Positions 1-9,918 of a stretch of DNA of 64,000 bases are shown here, in pieces; positions within the stretch are counted from its first letter, which is position 1, and each line of letters begins with the position of its first letter. Below the pieces are notes generated by a model. The model was given only the letters and a program-made list of their open reading frames with translations. It did not search any database and was not told where the DNA came from. Location of the stretch: contig NZ_JHEG04000001.1 in the NCBI RefSeq assembly GCF_000760695.4, positions 4,360,895 through 4,424,894 of the forward strand, given 5' to 3'. The translations under genes were made by a program, and so were the position numbers. This DNA comes from Tolypothrix bouteillei VB521301 (GTDB taxonomy: Bacteria > Cyanobacteriota > Cyanobacteriia > Cyanobacteriales > Nostocaceae).

Positions 1-1
1 A

Positions 2-2299
2 AAGCGACTCGAACAACTCAGGCAATCCGGTTTGATTCAAGAAGGAACAGTTATCACACCAACTTTAGATGAGTCTCGATTCATTCGCAACTCTATTTCT
101 AACGTCACGAGTTCTGGATTAATTGGATCGTTGCTAGCTGCGATCGCAGTATTACTCTTCCTGGGATCTGTACGTCAAACTTTTATCATCGTTGCAGCAA
201 TTCCCCTAGCAACACTCGCTGCCATTATTTTTATGGGATTATTTGGCTTATCCCTCAACGTTTTTAGTTTGGGTGGTTTGGCGCTCGGTGTAGGTATTGT
301 GGTGGATAACTCCATCGTGATGTTAGAGAATATTGCCGAAGGCGCTGGTATGACGCCTGGAAAAAATTCCACCTCTCGTTTGAGTCAACAACAACTGATT
401 GACCGTTCGGAACAAAGCAGTCGGGAAGTAGAATCGGCGTTAATTGCGTCCACAAGTACCAACTTAGTAGCAGTCTTGCCCTTTTTGCTCATTGGGGGCT
501 TTATCTCATTACTATTTAATGAGTTGATTCTAACCATTAGCTTTTCTGTCGCTGCTTCTATTTTGATTGCGGTCACTGTAGTACCGATGCTTGCGTCCCG
601 AATGCTAGCATGGCGGTGGTCGAGTCGTCTCACCGAGTTTTGGTTTCTCAAAGAATTCAATCGTCGGTTTGAGGCTGCAACCAGAGGATACAGTAGCTTC
701 TTAACTCAAGTCTTGCGCCATCGGTTGTTGGTTATTGGGCTTGCTATCCTAGTTTTTGGTGGTAGTAGTTTGTGGATGGCTCCTCAAATTCCTCAAGAAA
801 TTCTACCTCGAATCAATACCGGACAAGCCAATTTAAACGCTCAATTTCCCCCCGGTACGCCGTTAGAAACAAACCGTAAGGTTATGGCTGCGGTTGATAA
901 TATTCTTCTCAAGCAATCAGAAACGGATTATGTTTTCTCCACATCAGGAGGTGCTCTGTTTGGTACGAATACCAGTGAAAATCCCTTGCGGGGTTCTAGC
1001 ACCATTACCTTGAAATCCGGTACGGATGTCGAAGCATATGTTGAGCGAGTCACAGCTGAGTTTGAAAAGCTGAATTTAGCAGGAATCCGTTTGCGTCTGA
1101 GTCCCGGTCAAGTAAGAGGATTAATTCTTAGTAACTCTCCGGTGCGAGGGGCAGATGTTGATGTTATTTTGCAGGGAACTGATGCTGAAACTCTGCAAAG
1201 AGCAGGGCGTCAGGTATTGGCTGCTATGGAAGATCGAGTGACCGCAGCTAGATTCCGTCCCGATGCAGACCCCCGTCAGCCAGAGATACAGATTCGTCCT
1301 GATTGGGAACGAGTAGCGGCTGTAGGGTTGACAACACAAGAAATTGGAGACACGATTCAGACTGCTATTGAAGGAAGTGTACCAACTCAGTTGCAACGGG
1401 GAAACCGTTTGGTGGATGTACGGGTGCAGTTGAATGAAGAATCCGTGCGATCGACATCTCAATTATCGCGATTGCCATTATTTATTGAAAATAATCGCCA
1501 AGTGCGTTTGAGTGACGTTGCCAATATCGTCCAAGGTGAAGCACCAGGAGAAATTCAACGAATTAACCAGCGCCAAGTTGTGATTTTAGCAGGGAATTTG
1601 GCTGAGGGTGCAAGTCTTAGTGAAGCACTCACACAAGTCAACAATGTATTAAACAGTTTACAGTTGCCTGAAGGTGTCACTGTATTACCCAGTTCTGCAA
1701 CAGAATCAAACAAGCAATTACAAGACTCACTCAAATTGTTGGGTGGATTGGCTGCTTTTCTTGTATTTGTGGTCATGGCTGTGCAATACAATTCACTAGT
1801 CGATCCACTAGTGATTATGTTTACAATACCGCTAGCACTTGCAGGAGGTATTTTCGGTCTTTACATTACTAAGACTGCCATCGGAGCTACAGTCATAGTT
1901 GGAGCCGTGTTGCTTGTGGGTATTGTAGTCAACAACGCCATCATTATGGTGGAATTGGCAAATCAAATCCGCGAAAGAGAAGGAGTTGACCGTCAAACTG
2001 CTATTTTGAAAGCATCACCTCAACGTTTGCGTCCGGTTTTGATGACTACCATCACAACTGTTTTGGGTATGTTTCCCCTAGCGCTGGGAATAGGAGAAGG
2101 ATCTGAGTTTTTACAACCATTGGGTGTTGTTGTGTTTGCAGGGTTGTCTTTAGCAACGGTACTGACATTATTTATCATTCCCTGCTTTTATATTTTGCTC
2201 CATGACTTGCTTGATGGAAAATGGGCAAAGTCTATATTGAGCAGAATGGGTAAATTGAAAACCCGTTTCCAAAAGTTGATGTTTAGAAGGTTTCGTTAG
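2..2299 (+). CDS. RND-family efflux transporter (AcrB/HAE1-like), 5' truncated by window
   Basis: The reading frame is open from the first complete codon of the window, so the true start lies upstream; about 765 C-terminal residues of a protein that normally has about 1,040 are visible. It is an inner-membrane proton-driven exporter subunit. The transmembrane motif around GIVVDNSIVMLENI matches the family's proton-relay helix with its conserved Asp, and a second set of helices near the C-terminus (LLVGIVVNNAIIMVE) mirrors it, as expected for the internally duplicated RND fold. Between them lie the periplasmic porter/docking segments. The adaptor (MFP) gene would be expected upstream, outside the window. 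Substrate cannot be read from the sequence. The downstream 200 bases contain a repeat hairpin, so it probably ends its operon. Confidence 0.93.
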   Translation, partial: KRLEQLRQSGLIQEGTVITPTLDESRFIRNSISNVTSSGLIGSLLAAIAVLLFLGSVRQTFIIVAAIPLATLAAIIFMGLFGLSLNVFSLGGLALGVGIVVDNSIVMLENIAEGAGMTPGKNSTSRLSQQQLIDRSEQSSREVESALIASTSTNLVAVLPFLLIGGFISLLFNELILTISFSVAASILIAVTVVPMLASRMLAWRWSSRLTEFWFLKEFNRRFEAATRGYSSFLTQVLRHRLLVIGLAILVFGGSSLWMAPQIPQEILPRINTGQANLNAQFPPGTPLETNRKVMAAVDNILLKQSETDYVFSTSGGALFGTNTSENPLRGSSTITLKSGTDVEAYVERVTAEFEKLNLAGIRLRLSPGQVRGLILSNSPVRGADVDVILQGTDAETLQRAGRQVLAAMEDRVTAARFRPDADPRQPEIQIRPDWERVAAVGLTTQEIGDTIQTAIEGSVPTQLQRGNRLVDVRVQLNEESVRSTSQLSRLPLFIENNRQVRLSDVANIVQGEAPGEIQRINQRQVVILAGNLAEGASLSEALTQVNNVLNSLQLPEGVTVLPSSATESNKQLQDSLKLLGGLAAFLVFVVMAVQYNSLVDPLVIMFTIPLALAGGIFGLYITKTAIGATVIVGAVLLVGIVVNNAIIMVELANQIREREGVDRQTAILKASPQRLRPVLMTTITTVLGMFPLALGIGEGSEFLQPLGVVVFAGLSLATVLTLFIIPCFYILLHDLLDGKWAKSILSRMGKLKTRFQKLMFRRFR

Positions 2300-2306
2300 T
2301 AGTTAG

Positions 2307-2331
2307 TAGGGACGCAAAGCATTGCGCCCTA
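2307..2331. repeat. Small dispersed hairpin repeat
   Basis: TAGGGaCGCAA pairs with TTGCGCCCTA around a 4-base loop (10 pairs, one bulge). A relative lies at 30565-30592. It follows the RND stop by 7 bases and could also act as a weak 3'-end hairpin, but there is no clean T-run. Confidence 0.5.
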
Positions 2332-2495
2332 ATAGTATTGTTCTTTAACATAAACTCTACACGAGCTAAAAGCAACTCAAGCTTAACTCCTTAAGGGTAC
2401 TATTTGCTGCGAAAACGGGCAAAATAGGTTAGTATCGCATTCATTTAGCACAAAATTCATTATTATTTTACCAATCAATAATAGTTTTCAGTAAT

Positions 2496-5264
2496 ATGAC
2501 TGATGTAAGTGAAAATGACGGTAGTTTAGTCTATTTAAAGGATGATATATCATACAAAGAGGTCACAGATGCATGGAAAGTTATGATTGTGGACGATGAT
2601 ATATACGTTCACCAAGCAACGCATCTTGCATTAGAAGATTTTACATTTGAGGGCAAACCTTTAAAACTCATTTCAGCTTTCTCTGGTGTTGAAGCACAAC
2701 AATTAATTCAAGATAACCCCGATACAGCCTTTATTTTATTGGATGTTGTGATGGAAACCCAAGATGCTGGTTTAAAGGTTGTGAAATATATCCGGGAAGT
2801 CGTAAAAAATCAATTAGTACGTATTATTTTAACAACGGCTCAACCCGGACAAGCACCAGAAACGTCAGTCATCTTAGATTACGATATTAACGATTATAAA
2901 ACTAAACTAGAACTCACCCAACAAAAACTTATTACAACCACTATAGTTGCTTTGCGTTCATATCGCCAGATTTTACAAACTCAACAACCGCAATTTACTA
3001 TCCCGCAAGCTAATATTCTAGTTGTAGACGATAATCTTAGTGACTTGCAATTGCTTAGCAAAACTTTATCAGAATCTGGATATAAAGTTCGACCAACACA
3101 AAGTGGAAATTTAGCCATTCGTTCTGCAAATTTATATCCTCCAGATATTATATTAATAGATATTTATTTAAGAGACTATGATGGCTATACCGTTTGCCAA
3201 AAGTTAAAAGCAACAGAAACAACTAGCAGTATTCCAATTATTTTTATTAGTGCTTCTTGTGAAATTTTTGATAAAGTCAAAGCTTTTGAAGTGGGAGGAA
3301 TTGATTACATTACCAAACCGTTTCAACCAGAGGAAATTATTGCTCGAATTGAAACTCATTTGACAAATCGAAGACTCAAACAACAATTAGAAGAACAAAA
3401 TCGGAGATTGCAGCAAGAAATACAGATTCGGACTTTAGCAGAAGAACGTTTGCTCATAGTAGAAAGAGCGATCGCAGCTACTTCTGATGGAATCGTTATC
3501 ACTACTGCTTCTCCCGATTATTCTCTAGTTTATGTCAATTCAGGGTTTGAAAACCTCACGGGTTACTCCGTAGCAGAAGTTATTGGCAAAAATTGTCGCT
3601 TTCTACAGGGTGACGAAACAGATCAACCCGGTCTTTTAGAAATTCGCCAAGCCTTGAAAGATGGGAGAGAGTGTCAGGTTGTTGTGCGAAATTTTCGTAA
3701 AGATGGCACTAGCTTTTGGAATGAACTCAAGATTTCTCCAGTTTATGATGCTGCAGGGAACTTGACAAATTTTATCGGCGTACTGAAAGATATTTCCAAA
3801 CGCCTCGCCACCGAACAAGCCCTTGCTATTGCTAAAGAAGCAGCGGAACAAGCCAGCAAAGCCAAAAGCGCCTTTCTCGCAAATATGAGCCACGAATTGC
3901 GGACTCCCTTAAATGCAATCCTTGGCTTTTCTCAATTGATGCTTCGCAGCGCAAACCTTCCTGTCGATCAAAAAGAAAATGTAGATATTATTCATAATAG
4001 CGGAGAACATTTACTGGCTCTCATCAACCAAATTCTTGATTTTTCTAAGATAGAAGCAGGAAGAGTTACCCTTAATTGCAAAACTTTTGATATTGTTAAC
4101 CTCCTTAATGAAGTGAGACATTTGTTTCGCCTCAAAGCAAAAGAAAAGGGCTTGGAATTAATCTTTGATTGCATTGCTGAGATTCCTCAATATATCCGTA
4201 CCGATGAAGTCAAACTGCGTCAGGTTTTGATTAACCTGCTATCCAATGCAATCAAGTTCACAGTTCAAGGAAGCGTTACACTCACCGTAGAACTTATTTC
4301 TAACTTAGAAGAAATAACCCACCCCAATCAAACATCTATTACTGACTCTCTGGTATTTTCTATTACAGATACAGGCATTGGAATTGCTCCTTGTGAAATG
4401 GATAATCTTTTTCAGCCATTTGTACAAACCTCATCAGGTCAGAAATCTCACGAAGGTACGGGTTTGGGTTTAGCCATTAGCCGCCAATTTGTGCAACTTA
4501 TGGGGGGTGAGATGACTGTCCGGAGTGGACTTGGGCATGGCACGACCTTTACATTTAACCTACCTGTAGATATCGACTTTGAAGTTAATAAATCAGAATC
4601 TCAAAAGTTGACTCCTCGTGTGATTGCTTTAGAACCGAATCATCCGCCCTGTCGCCTCCTGATAGTGGATGACACAGACTACAATCGTCAACTCTTGGTA
4701 AAGCTCCTTGCACCTCTTGGTTTTGAACTTAAAGAAGCAAATAACGGTCAACAAGCAATTGAAATCTGGGAAGATTGGCAACCTCATTTAATTTGGATGG
4801 ATTTACGAATGCCGATTTTAGATGGTTATAAGGCAACCCAGTACATTCGCGCTCAAGCCAAAGGCTTGTCATGTGCGATTATTGCTTTGACTGCGAGTAC
4901 ATCACAGGAAGCAGAAGCCGCCACTCTTGCTATGGGCTTTAATGCTTTTATCCGCAAACCCGTATCTGAGAAAACTATCTTTGATACTCTCAACAATTAT
5001 TTGGGAGTACATTACGTTTACGAACAGAAAGTACCCGACGCTCAAGATTCAAGGGAGTTAGTTGAAATACCAAAACTGTCAGTTCAATGGGTGACTGAGA
5101 TGAAGCAAGCAATCAACTGCGCTGATTTAGAGTTGATAGATAACCTTATTGCTCAAATCTACGTTGAGCATCCCTCCTTTGCCCAACACCTCCAAGGTCA
5201 CCTTAACAATTTTGAGTACAAGAAAATCCTCAGGATAATTACAGAAAATTATGCAAAAGAGTAA
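2496..5264 (+). CDS. Hybrid histidine kinase with LOV (blue-light) sensor domain: REC-REC-LOV-HisKA-HATPase-REC
   Basis: 922 residues, no membrane segment, so a cytoplasmic phosphorelay kinase. Domain order: REC-like 1 (about 28-155, acceptor Asp83), REC 2 (172-292, Asp222), coiled coil, PAS/LOV (about 322-435), HisKA (H466 in SHELRTP), HATPase (N-box LLSNAIKF, G1 DTGIGI, G2 GTGLGL) and REC 3 (718-838, Asp769). The PAS domain carries the full LOV signature GKNCRFLQG with the flavin-adduct cysteine C367, and NFRKDG plus FWNE as in FMN-binding LOV strands, so it is predicted to bind flavin and sense blue light (inference from the motif). The first REC has an atypical spacing like those fused to DUF3369-type regulators. 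The C-terminal 80 residues resemble no domain I can name with certainty. A cyclase relic and a GGDEF regulator follow on the same strand. Confidence 0.93.
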   Translation: MTDVSENDGSLVYLKDDISYKEVTDAWKVMIVDDDIYVHQATHLALEDFTFEGKPLKLISAFSGVEAQQLIQDNPDTAFILLDVVMETQDAGLKVVKYIREVVKNQLVRIILTTAQPGQAPETSVILDYDINDYKTKLELTQQKLITTTIVALRSYRQILQTQQPQFTIPQANILVVDDNLSDLQLLSKTLSESGYKVRPTQSGNLAIRSANLYPPDIILIDIYLRDYDGYTVCQKLKATETTSSIPIIFISASCEIFDKVKAFEVGGIDYITKPFQPEEIIARIETHLTNRRLKQQLEEQNRRLQQEIQIRTLAEERLLIVERAIAATSDGIVITTASPDYSLVYVNSGFENLTGYSVAEVIGKNCRFLQGDETDQPGLLEIRQALKDGRECQVVVRNFRKDGTSFWNELKISPVYDAAGNLTNFIGVLKDISKRLATEQALAIAKEAAEQASKAKSAFLANMSHELRTPLNAILGFSQLMLRSANLPVDQKENVDIIHNSGEHLLALINQILDFSKIEAGRVTLNCKTFDIVNLLNEVRHLFRLKAKEKGLELIFDCIAEIPQYIRTDEVKLRQVLINLLSNAIKFTVQGSVTLTVELISNLEEITHPNQTSITDSLVFSITDTGIGIAPCEMDNLFQPFVQTSSGQKSHEGTGLGLAISRQFVQLMGGEMTVRSGLGHGTTFTFNLPVDIDFEVNKSESQKLTPRVIALEPNHPPCRLLIVDDTDYNRQLLVKLLAPLGFELKEANNGQQAIEIWEDWQPHLIWMDLRMPILDGYKATQYIRAQAKGLSCAIIALTASTSQEAEAATLAMGFNAFIRKPVSEKTIFDTLNNYLGVHYVYEQKVPDAQDSRELVEIPKLSVQWVTEMKQAINCADLELIDNLIAQIYVEHPSFAQHLQGHLNNFEYKKILRIITENYAKE

Positions 5265-5484
5265 GTTCTTTAGTATTCATGTATTCTAAGTAATATTACT
5301 GAGCACACAGTAGCACGAGTAGCCTTTAAATTTCAGCAAGCTCAAAGTCAGCAACTGCTACTTAACATTTTGTCAACTTATTGCCGAATGCCTCCAAGCA
5401 GGAAAAAATTCTCTGAACCATTTTTGCAGGTAGGGCATGCCCACCTTACGCCAACAGGTAATAAGAGATTGTGTAGGTAGCTTG

Positions 5485-6118
5485 AAAGGAGTATTTACCG
5501 ATTTAATAGGCTTTACCTCTTTTTCCACGATAGAGATTTAGCAGAAATCCTAGAAATTATAAATTTTTGTCAATTTAATTGGTTGGCAAAAAACATGATT
5601 TAGAGACAATGACAACAATTGGGGATGCTTACATTAGTGGTTGGAGGTTAACCAACACTATACTGGAATAGTGCTCAAAAAACGCACAAATGGTACTAGT
5701 ACAGTTCGGCGTAAATAAAGCAACCATTAGTGACAGAGAAAAAGCTTACAGTTAAAGCTTTTGCGCCTTCTGCCACGCCACTTGCTGTAGCCTGTGAAAC
5801 CCGTCCACCGCAGTGGCTTCTCTGCCATCGTACTTCTGCCTTCGTGTACTAGATATGCGAGCTTGTTTAGCTTAATTCAATGCTGAAACAAAAGAGAAAT
5901 TTCAGTTGTGAGTAAATAGAAATACGGAAAACGTTGTAGCTAGTTAGATGGTCATGACCGAATTTACTGATGACTCATGGGGAGATACACTCAACATTGC
6001 ATTGCCTGTTAAGTTCGATAGATTACCTGGCAAGATTCAGCTTGGAAAAATTCTTGTTAAAGGGAAAGGAGAAATGATGACTGGTTTTTGGGAAAAGCAA
6101 AACATTTTAAAACACCCT
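5485..6118 (+). pseudogene. Decayed class III adenylate/guanylate cyclase remnant
   Basis: No intact gene, but cyclase landmarks survive in order. At 5488 the frame reads GVFTDLIGFTSFS, the metal-binding start of a class III cyclase domain. After a frameshift and stops, ETMTTIGDAYISG appears near 5607-5645 (compare the family's KTIGDAYM). At 6048-6094 the frame reads GKILVKGKGEMMTGFW, the typical C-terminal end of these domains. The catalytic middle (about 5650-5940) is not recognisable and includes repeat-like sequence such as CCGCAGTGGCTTCTCTGCC. The 61-codon frame at 5948-6133 is only the tail of this relic. Likely the gene once sat between the LOV kinase and the GGDEF protein as part of one signalling cluster. 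Confidence 0.6.
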
Positions 6119-6119
6119 T

Positions 6120-7619
6120 ATGAATTTTGCTAGCAACCCAAAAGCTAAAGCAACAATTTTGGTAGTTGATGATACAGCTGCCAACTTGCGCTTGTTAGTC
6201 AACGTCTTGCAACAACATGGCTATAAAGTTCGACCTGTACCCGATGGAAATTTAGCACTACAGGTTGTTCAAGCAAGCCCGCCCGATTTAATTTTGCTAG
6301 ATATTCTGATGCCAGATTTATCAGGGTATGAAGTCTGCCTGGAGTTGAAAACTAACCCAAAAACTAAGGATATCCCCATTATTTTCTTAAGTGCTTTGAG
6401 TGAAGGGCTTGATAAAGCAAAAGCTTTTCACCTTGGAGGTGCAGACTATATTACAAAACCATTTCAAGTGGAAGAAGTGCTAGCACGGGTGGCAAATCAA
6501 CTGGCTTTACGGAGTTTACAAGTACAACTGCAACAGAAAAATCAGGAACTATGCCAGCAAAATGCTCAGTTGCAATTGCTTCTGACGGCTACAGAAGAAA
6601 TTAGTGCAGCTGCTAGCATTGATTCTGCATTGAAAAGTGTTCTGGCTTTAATCTGTCAAACAATTGGTTGGGATTTGGGTGAAGCTTGGATTGTGAATTC
6701 TGAAGGAACAGCCCTTGAGTGCAGTCAAGGTTGGTATGCTCGCGCTCCTGAATTATCAAAATTTCGTGACGAAAGCCAGAAATTAACATTTTGCCCCAAT
6801 GTAGGTCTTCCGGGAAGGATTTGGGTTTCCAAACAGCCTGAGTGGCTTTTTGATGTCTCTGAAGATGAGGATAATATCTTTTACCACTGCCATCTTGCTC
6901 GCCGAGTCGGTCTCAAAGCAGCTTTTGGCGTTCCTATTCTTTTTAACGAAGAATTTTTAGCAGTTCTCGTCTTTCTTTCCAATAATGCCATGGCTCCGCA
7001 ATCAAGAGTTCTGGAGTTAGTCACTGCGATCGCAACTCAAATTGGGTCATTGATTAAACGTAAAAAATCTGAGGTTGCACTACAACAAGCCAATCACGAA
7101 TTGGAACGTTTGATCAACTTAGATGGTTTAACTCAAGTAGCCAATCGTCGGCGCTTCGATCGAGTGTTAGAACTGGAGTGGAGCAGGCTGCGCCGGGAGC
7201 AACTGCCATTATCGCTCATTCTCAGCGATGTCGATTATTTCAAACGCTACAACGACACCTACGGTCATATTGCAGGAGACGTTTGCTTGCAGAAGATTGC
7301 CCAAGCGATTAGCAATTCTGCCAAGCGCCCCGCCGATTTAGTTGCTCGCTATGGGGGTGAAGAATTTGCTGTTCTTCTACCCAATACAAATCTTGAAGGA
7401 GCGATGAAAGTAGCAGACTTAATTCAGCAGCAAATACAAGATCTCTACATACCTCACGTAGAATCAAATATCAGCCAGTATGTCACATTAAGTCTGGGAG
7501 CCAGTAGTTTGGTTCCTACCCATGAAGAATCAATGGAAATATTAATTAGAGTTGCAGATCGAGCACTTTATGAAGCTAAAAAACGGGGACGCAATTGTAT
7601 TGTTGCACAATCGGTGTGA
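6120..7619 (+). CDS. Response regulator with GAF and GGDEF output (diguanylate cyclase)
   Basis: 499 residues, cytoplasmic. REC domain at 11-130 with acceptor Asp61 and switch residues (Ser91, Lys113), coiled coil 133-155, GAF domain about 160-315, GGDEF domain about 335-497. The active-site loop is RYGGEEF (GGEEF 412-416), so it should convert two GTP to c-di-GMP. An inhibitory-site motif RPAD (403-406) sits exactly five residues before GGEEF, so product inhibition is likely. The start ATG overlaps the end of the cyclase relic, and spacing suggests the gene was once co-transcribed with it. Its REC closely resembles REC 2 of the upstream LOV kinase (both contain the IIF-S-A and YITKPFQ-EE segments), which supports a shared phosphorelay (inference). 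Confidence 0.93.
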   Translation: MNFASNPKAKATILVVDDTAANLRLLVNVLQQHGYKVRPVPDGNLALQVVQASPPDLILLDILMPDLSGYEVCLELKTNPKTKDIPIIFLSALSEGLDKAKAFHLGGADYITKPFQVEEVLARVANQLALRSLQVQLQQKNQELCQQNAQLQLLLTATEEISAAASIDSALKSVLALICQTIGWDLGEAWIVNSEGTALECSQGWYARAPELSKFRDESQKLTFCPNVGLPGRIWVSKQPEWLFDVSEDEDNIFYHCHLARRVGLKAAFGVPILFNEEFLAVLVFLSNNAMAPQSRVLELVTAIATQIGSLIKRKKSEVALQQANHELERLINLDGLTQVANRRRFDRVLELEWSRLRREQLPLSLILSDVDYFKRYNDTYGHIAGDVCLQKIAQAISNSAKRPADLVARYGGEEFAVLLPNTNLEGAMKVADLIQQQIQDLYIPHVESNISQYVTLSLGASSLVPTHEESMEILIRVADRALYEAKKRGRNCIVAQSV

Positions 7620-7636
7620 CATTGTGTACTAGGGGT

Positions 7637-8212
7637 TTACTCCTGTCCAACTTTAAAAACTTGCATTGCTGTAAGTTCCAAGCTTGGAAAAGCCACTGAT
7701 ACAATGCGTTCGCTACCTTTAAACACTGCTTCTTCGTAGAATCCATCCTCTAAAGTCAACACTATGATTTTTTCCTTCCCTGGATCGACAATCCAGTATT
7801 GTGCTATACCTCGTGCTGCGTATTCAGAACGCTTGTAACGGTAGTCTCTATCTTCATTGACTTTACCAGGAGAAACCACCTCAACAACCAGTGCGGGAGG
7901 TGGCATCTCTTGAGTAATAGTAGCCCGCCGTCCCCCAATTGCTACTAGTAGCTCCTGCGTTAGTATCATCAAGTCAGGAATTCGCACGCGTATATGCTTT
8001 CCCGTTACCACAATTTCCGTATCTTTATGGCGGATAAGCTCTAGAGGAACGAACTTAAGAAATACAGAGAGTAAATAAATAGAAATTAAATTATTTCTGT
8101 CGCTTTCTGGAGGCATTTCCAAAAGCTCTCCATCTACGAGTTCATACCGAATATCTGTTCCATAGTCCCAGGCAAGGTATTCTTCAAGAGTTAGCTTTTT
8201 AGTGGTGGTCAT
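7637..8212 (-). CDS. Uma2 family endonuclease-like protein (DUF820)
   Basis: 191 residues from the ATG at 8212, which is preceded by AAGGTGAG at good spacing; an in-frame GTG lies 5 codons upstream. The protein has the Uma2/DUF820 architecture: an N-terminal LTLEEYLAW helix, YELVDGELLEM, RIPDLMIL (the catalytic Asp of the PD-(D/E)XK core) and PALVVEVVSPG with the second acidic residue, followed by Y-x-x-x-GIAQYWIVDP. The family is hugely expanded in cyanobacteria, and its role is not settled; nuclease activity is predicted from the fold. It is convergent with the GGDEF gene, ending 17 bases from it. Confidence 0.85.
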   Translation of the reverse strand: MTTTKKLTLEEYLAWDYGTDIRYELVDGELLEMPPESDRNNLISIYLLSVFLKFVPLELIRHKDTEIVVTGKHIRVRIPDLMILTQELLVAIGGRRATITQEMPPPALVVEVVSPGKVNEDRDYRYKRSEYAARGIAQYWIVDPGKEKIIVLTLEDGFYEEAVFKGSERIVSVAFPSLELTAMQVFKVGQE

Positions 8213-8248
8213 TTCACTCACCTTCACAAACTTACGTCAAATCTAGCA

Positions 8249-9598
8249 TTACGAACCGTAGAAACGGGTTGCAAAATTTTGCGATCGCGTAGGTGATAAA
8301 GAACGCGCTTTAATAATTGCCGATCCCAGCAAAACATAAGACATTCCGCCAACTATAACTAACAACCCTAAAACAAAAACTCCCAAAGTACCGGTCAGTC
8401 CCGCACTGCTGTTCCACAATCCGTGTAATGCTGCAGCGCTCAAATATCCTACAATCAAAGTCCGCCACGCCTGACGTGGTTTGAGAATACTCAAGCCAAT
8501 ACAATAGCCAAACCACCCACTCCAAGCCAAATGCCCAGCCACTTCGCCCAAGATCCTTGGAATTAGCAGTTCCAACCCTGCTAAAAGCCCCGCTTGTTCT
8601 CCCATCTCTCTTGCAACTTGTGCAACAGTACCGGGTACATATTGACCCAACGTTTCAAATAGTGTAAATCCTACAGCAGAGGCACTTCCCAGCAAAATTC
8701 CATCAAGTGGTTCCCACACCCCGACGCGTTCCCGCCTTGGAGAAGATAGGTTTCTCCCCAAAAAATAAAATACAAATATCGGTAGGGATTTCAGTAATTC
8801 TTCTAATAAACCAGCACCAAAAAAATAACGGATAAATAATTGTGGAAAGGGGAGAGTGCTCGGATCGTCAGGCACAGTTCCAGGAAGAAGAACCCGAAAT
8901 ACGAATATAAATAAGTGCAGTATTGGACTTGCCAAAATGATGATAGTAAAAATTATGGAAGCGATCAGTACCCACCAAGGTTTTGGCTTGCCACACAATC
9001 TATATACAAAGTATAAAACACCACCTGCTAAATAGGAACCCAGTAAGAATTGATATGTACGTCCTTGAACAAAAAACAACAGCACCACGAATATGACCGT
9101 AATAATTCCCGGTATCAGGTAAGCTTTGCGTGTCAGGTCTTTAGGTGGTGACAGGATAGGAAGCAATTGCGACCAGCTGGCTTCACTTTCTGTATGAGAA
9201 GATAGAACGGGCTTTGCTGCTACTTGAGTTGGGGAAGCAACGGGTTGTGGTGCTTTGACAGGCTGTTGGTTGTGTTGGTACTCAAAAACAAATTCCGGTC
9301 CATTACTACCAAACATAACGCGATCGCCTGCAAGCAATTCCTGGCTACCCTGCAAAGCGTAACCATTCAAAAAAGTTCCATTAGCACTATTTAAATCCCA
9401 CAGTACATAGCTTATCCTGCCATCTGGTGTTTTTGATGGGCGAACGGATGCGTGTCGTCGCGAAACCATTCCATAGAGATTGGAACTGAGTACTATCTGA
9501 CAGCTGGGGTCGCGCCCAATGACTACTTCGCCTGTTGTCAACAGCGAGTAAGAATTGTTTCCACTGCCAGATACCAAACGCAGAAAAGCAATGCTCAT
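8249..9598 (-). CDS. FHA domain fused to PrsW-family intramembrane protease
   Basis: 449 residues. An N-terminal forkhead-associated domain (about 5-105) shows the phosphothreonine-binding signature: GRDPSC (R29), SRRHAS (46-51) and SANGTFLNG. A Pro/Ala/Gln-rich linker (110-150) leads into a polytopic membrane region from about 158 to 430. The membrane part carries PrsW-type glutamic/metal protease motifs: LLEELLKSLP (E266, E267), FTLFE (E315), GHLAWSG (H356) and ALHGLWNS (H392). PrsW proteins cleave anti-sigma factors or other membrane proteins. The FHA domain would let a phosphorylated partner control or recruit the protease. A Ser/Thr kinase lies 320 bases away, divergently transcribed, and is an obvious candidate (inference). 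Confidence 0.88.
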   Translation of the reverse strand: MSIAFLRLVSGSGNNSYSLLTTGEVVIGRDPSCQIVLSSNLYGMVSRRHASVRPSKTPDGRISYVLWDLNSANGTFLNGYALQGSQELLAGDRVMFGSNGPEFVFEYQHNQQPVKAPQPVASPTQVAAKPVLSSHTESEASWSQLLPILSPPKDLTRKAYLIPGIITVIFVVLLFFVQGRTYQFLLGSYLAGGVLYFVYRLCGKPKPWWVLIASIIFTIIILASPILHLFIFVFRVLLPGTVPDDPSTLPFPQLFIRYFFGAGLLEELLKSLPIFVFYFLGRNLSSPRRERVGVWEPLDGILLGSASAVGFTLFETLGQYVPGTVAQVAREMGEQAGLLAGLELLIPRILGEVAGHLAWSGWFGYCIGLSILKPRQAWRTLIVGYLSAAALHGLWNSSAGLTGTLGVFVLGLLVIVGGMSYVLLGSAIIKARSLSPTRSQNFATRFYGS

Positions 9599-9918
9599 GT
9601 AGGTATATCCTCTGCCTACCCGTTTAAAATTTTAAATTGAATTTTTACAGTACGTATTGTTACTGAAAAAATTGAGTTGCGTAGCAACTGAGTCAGCAAC
9701 ACTACATCCTTAATACCATTTCTTTATAGAGTATTCCCAAAAAACATAGTTAATCTTTGAACTGGTTCTTGTATGTGAACATATAGCAAAGGCAACAAAC
9801 CTTGTAACAACACGGATTGCCAAAGAACAATGGACTGAAGTATGAAATATTCAGATGAAGTCAAAACTTTATTCTTTATAAGACTTATTCAAAGGACATT
9901 ATAGGAGATCCGTATTAA
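9599..9918. other. Divergent intergenic region between FHA-PrsW and Ser/Thr kinase genes
   Basis: AT-rich stretch holding the promoters of both divergent genes. AGGAGATCC (about 9903) is the ribosome site of the kinase gene. I see no coding sequence or clear operator; promoter boxes cannot be assigned by eye. Confidence 0.5.
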
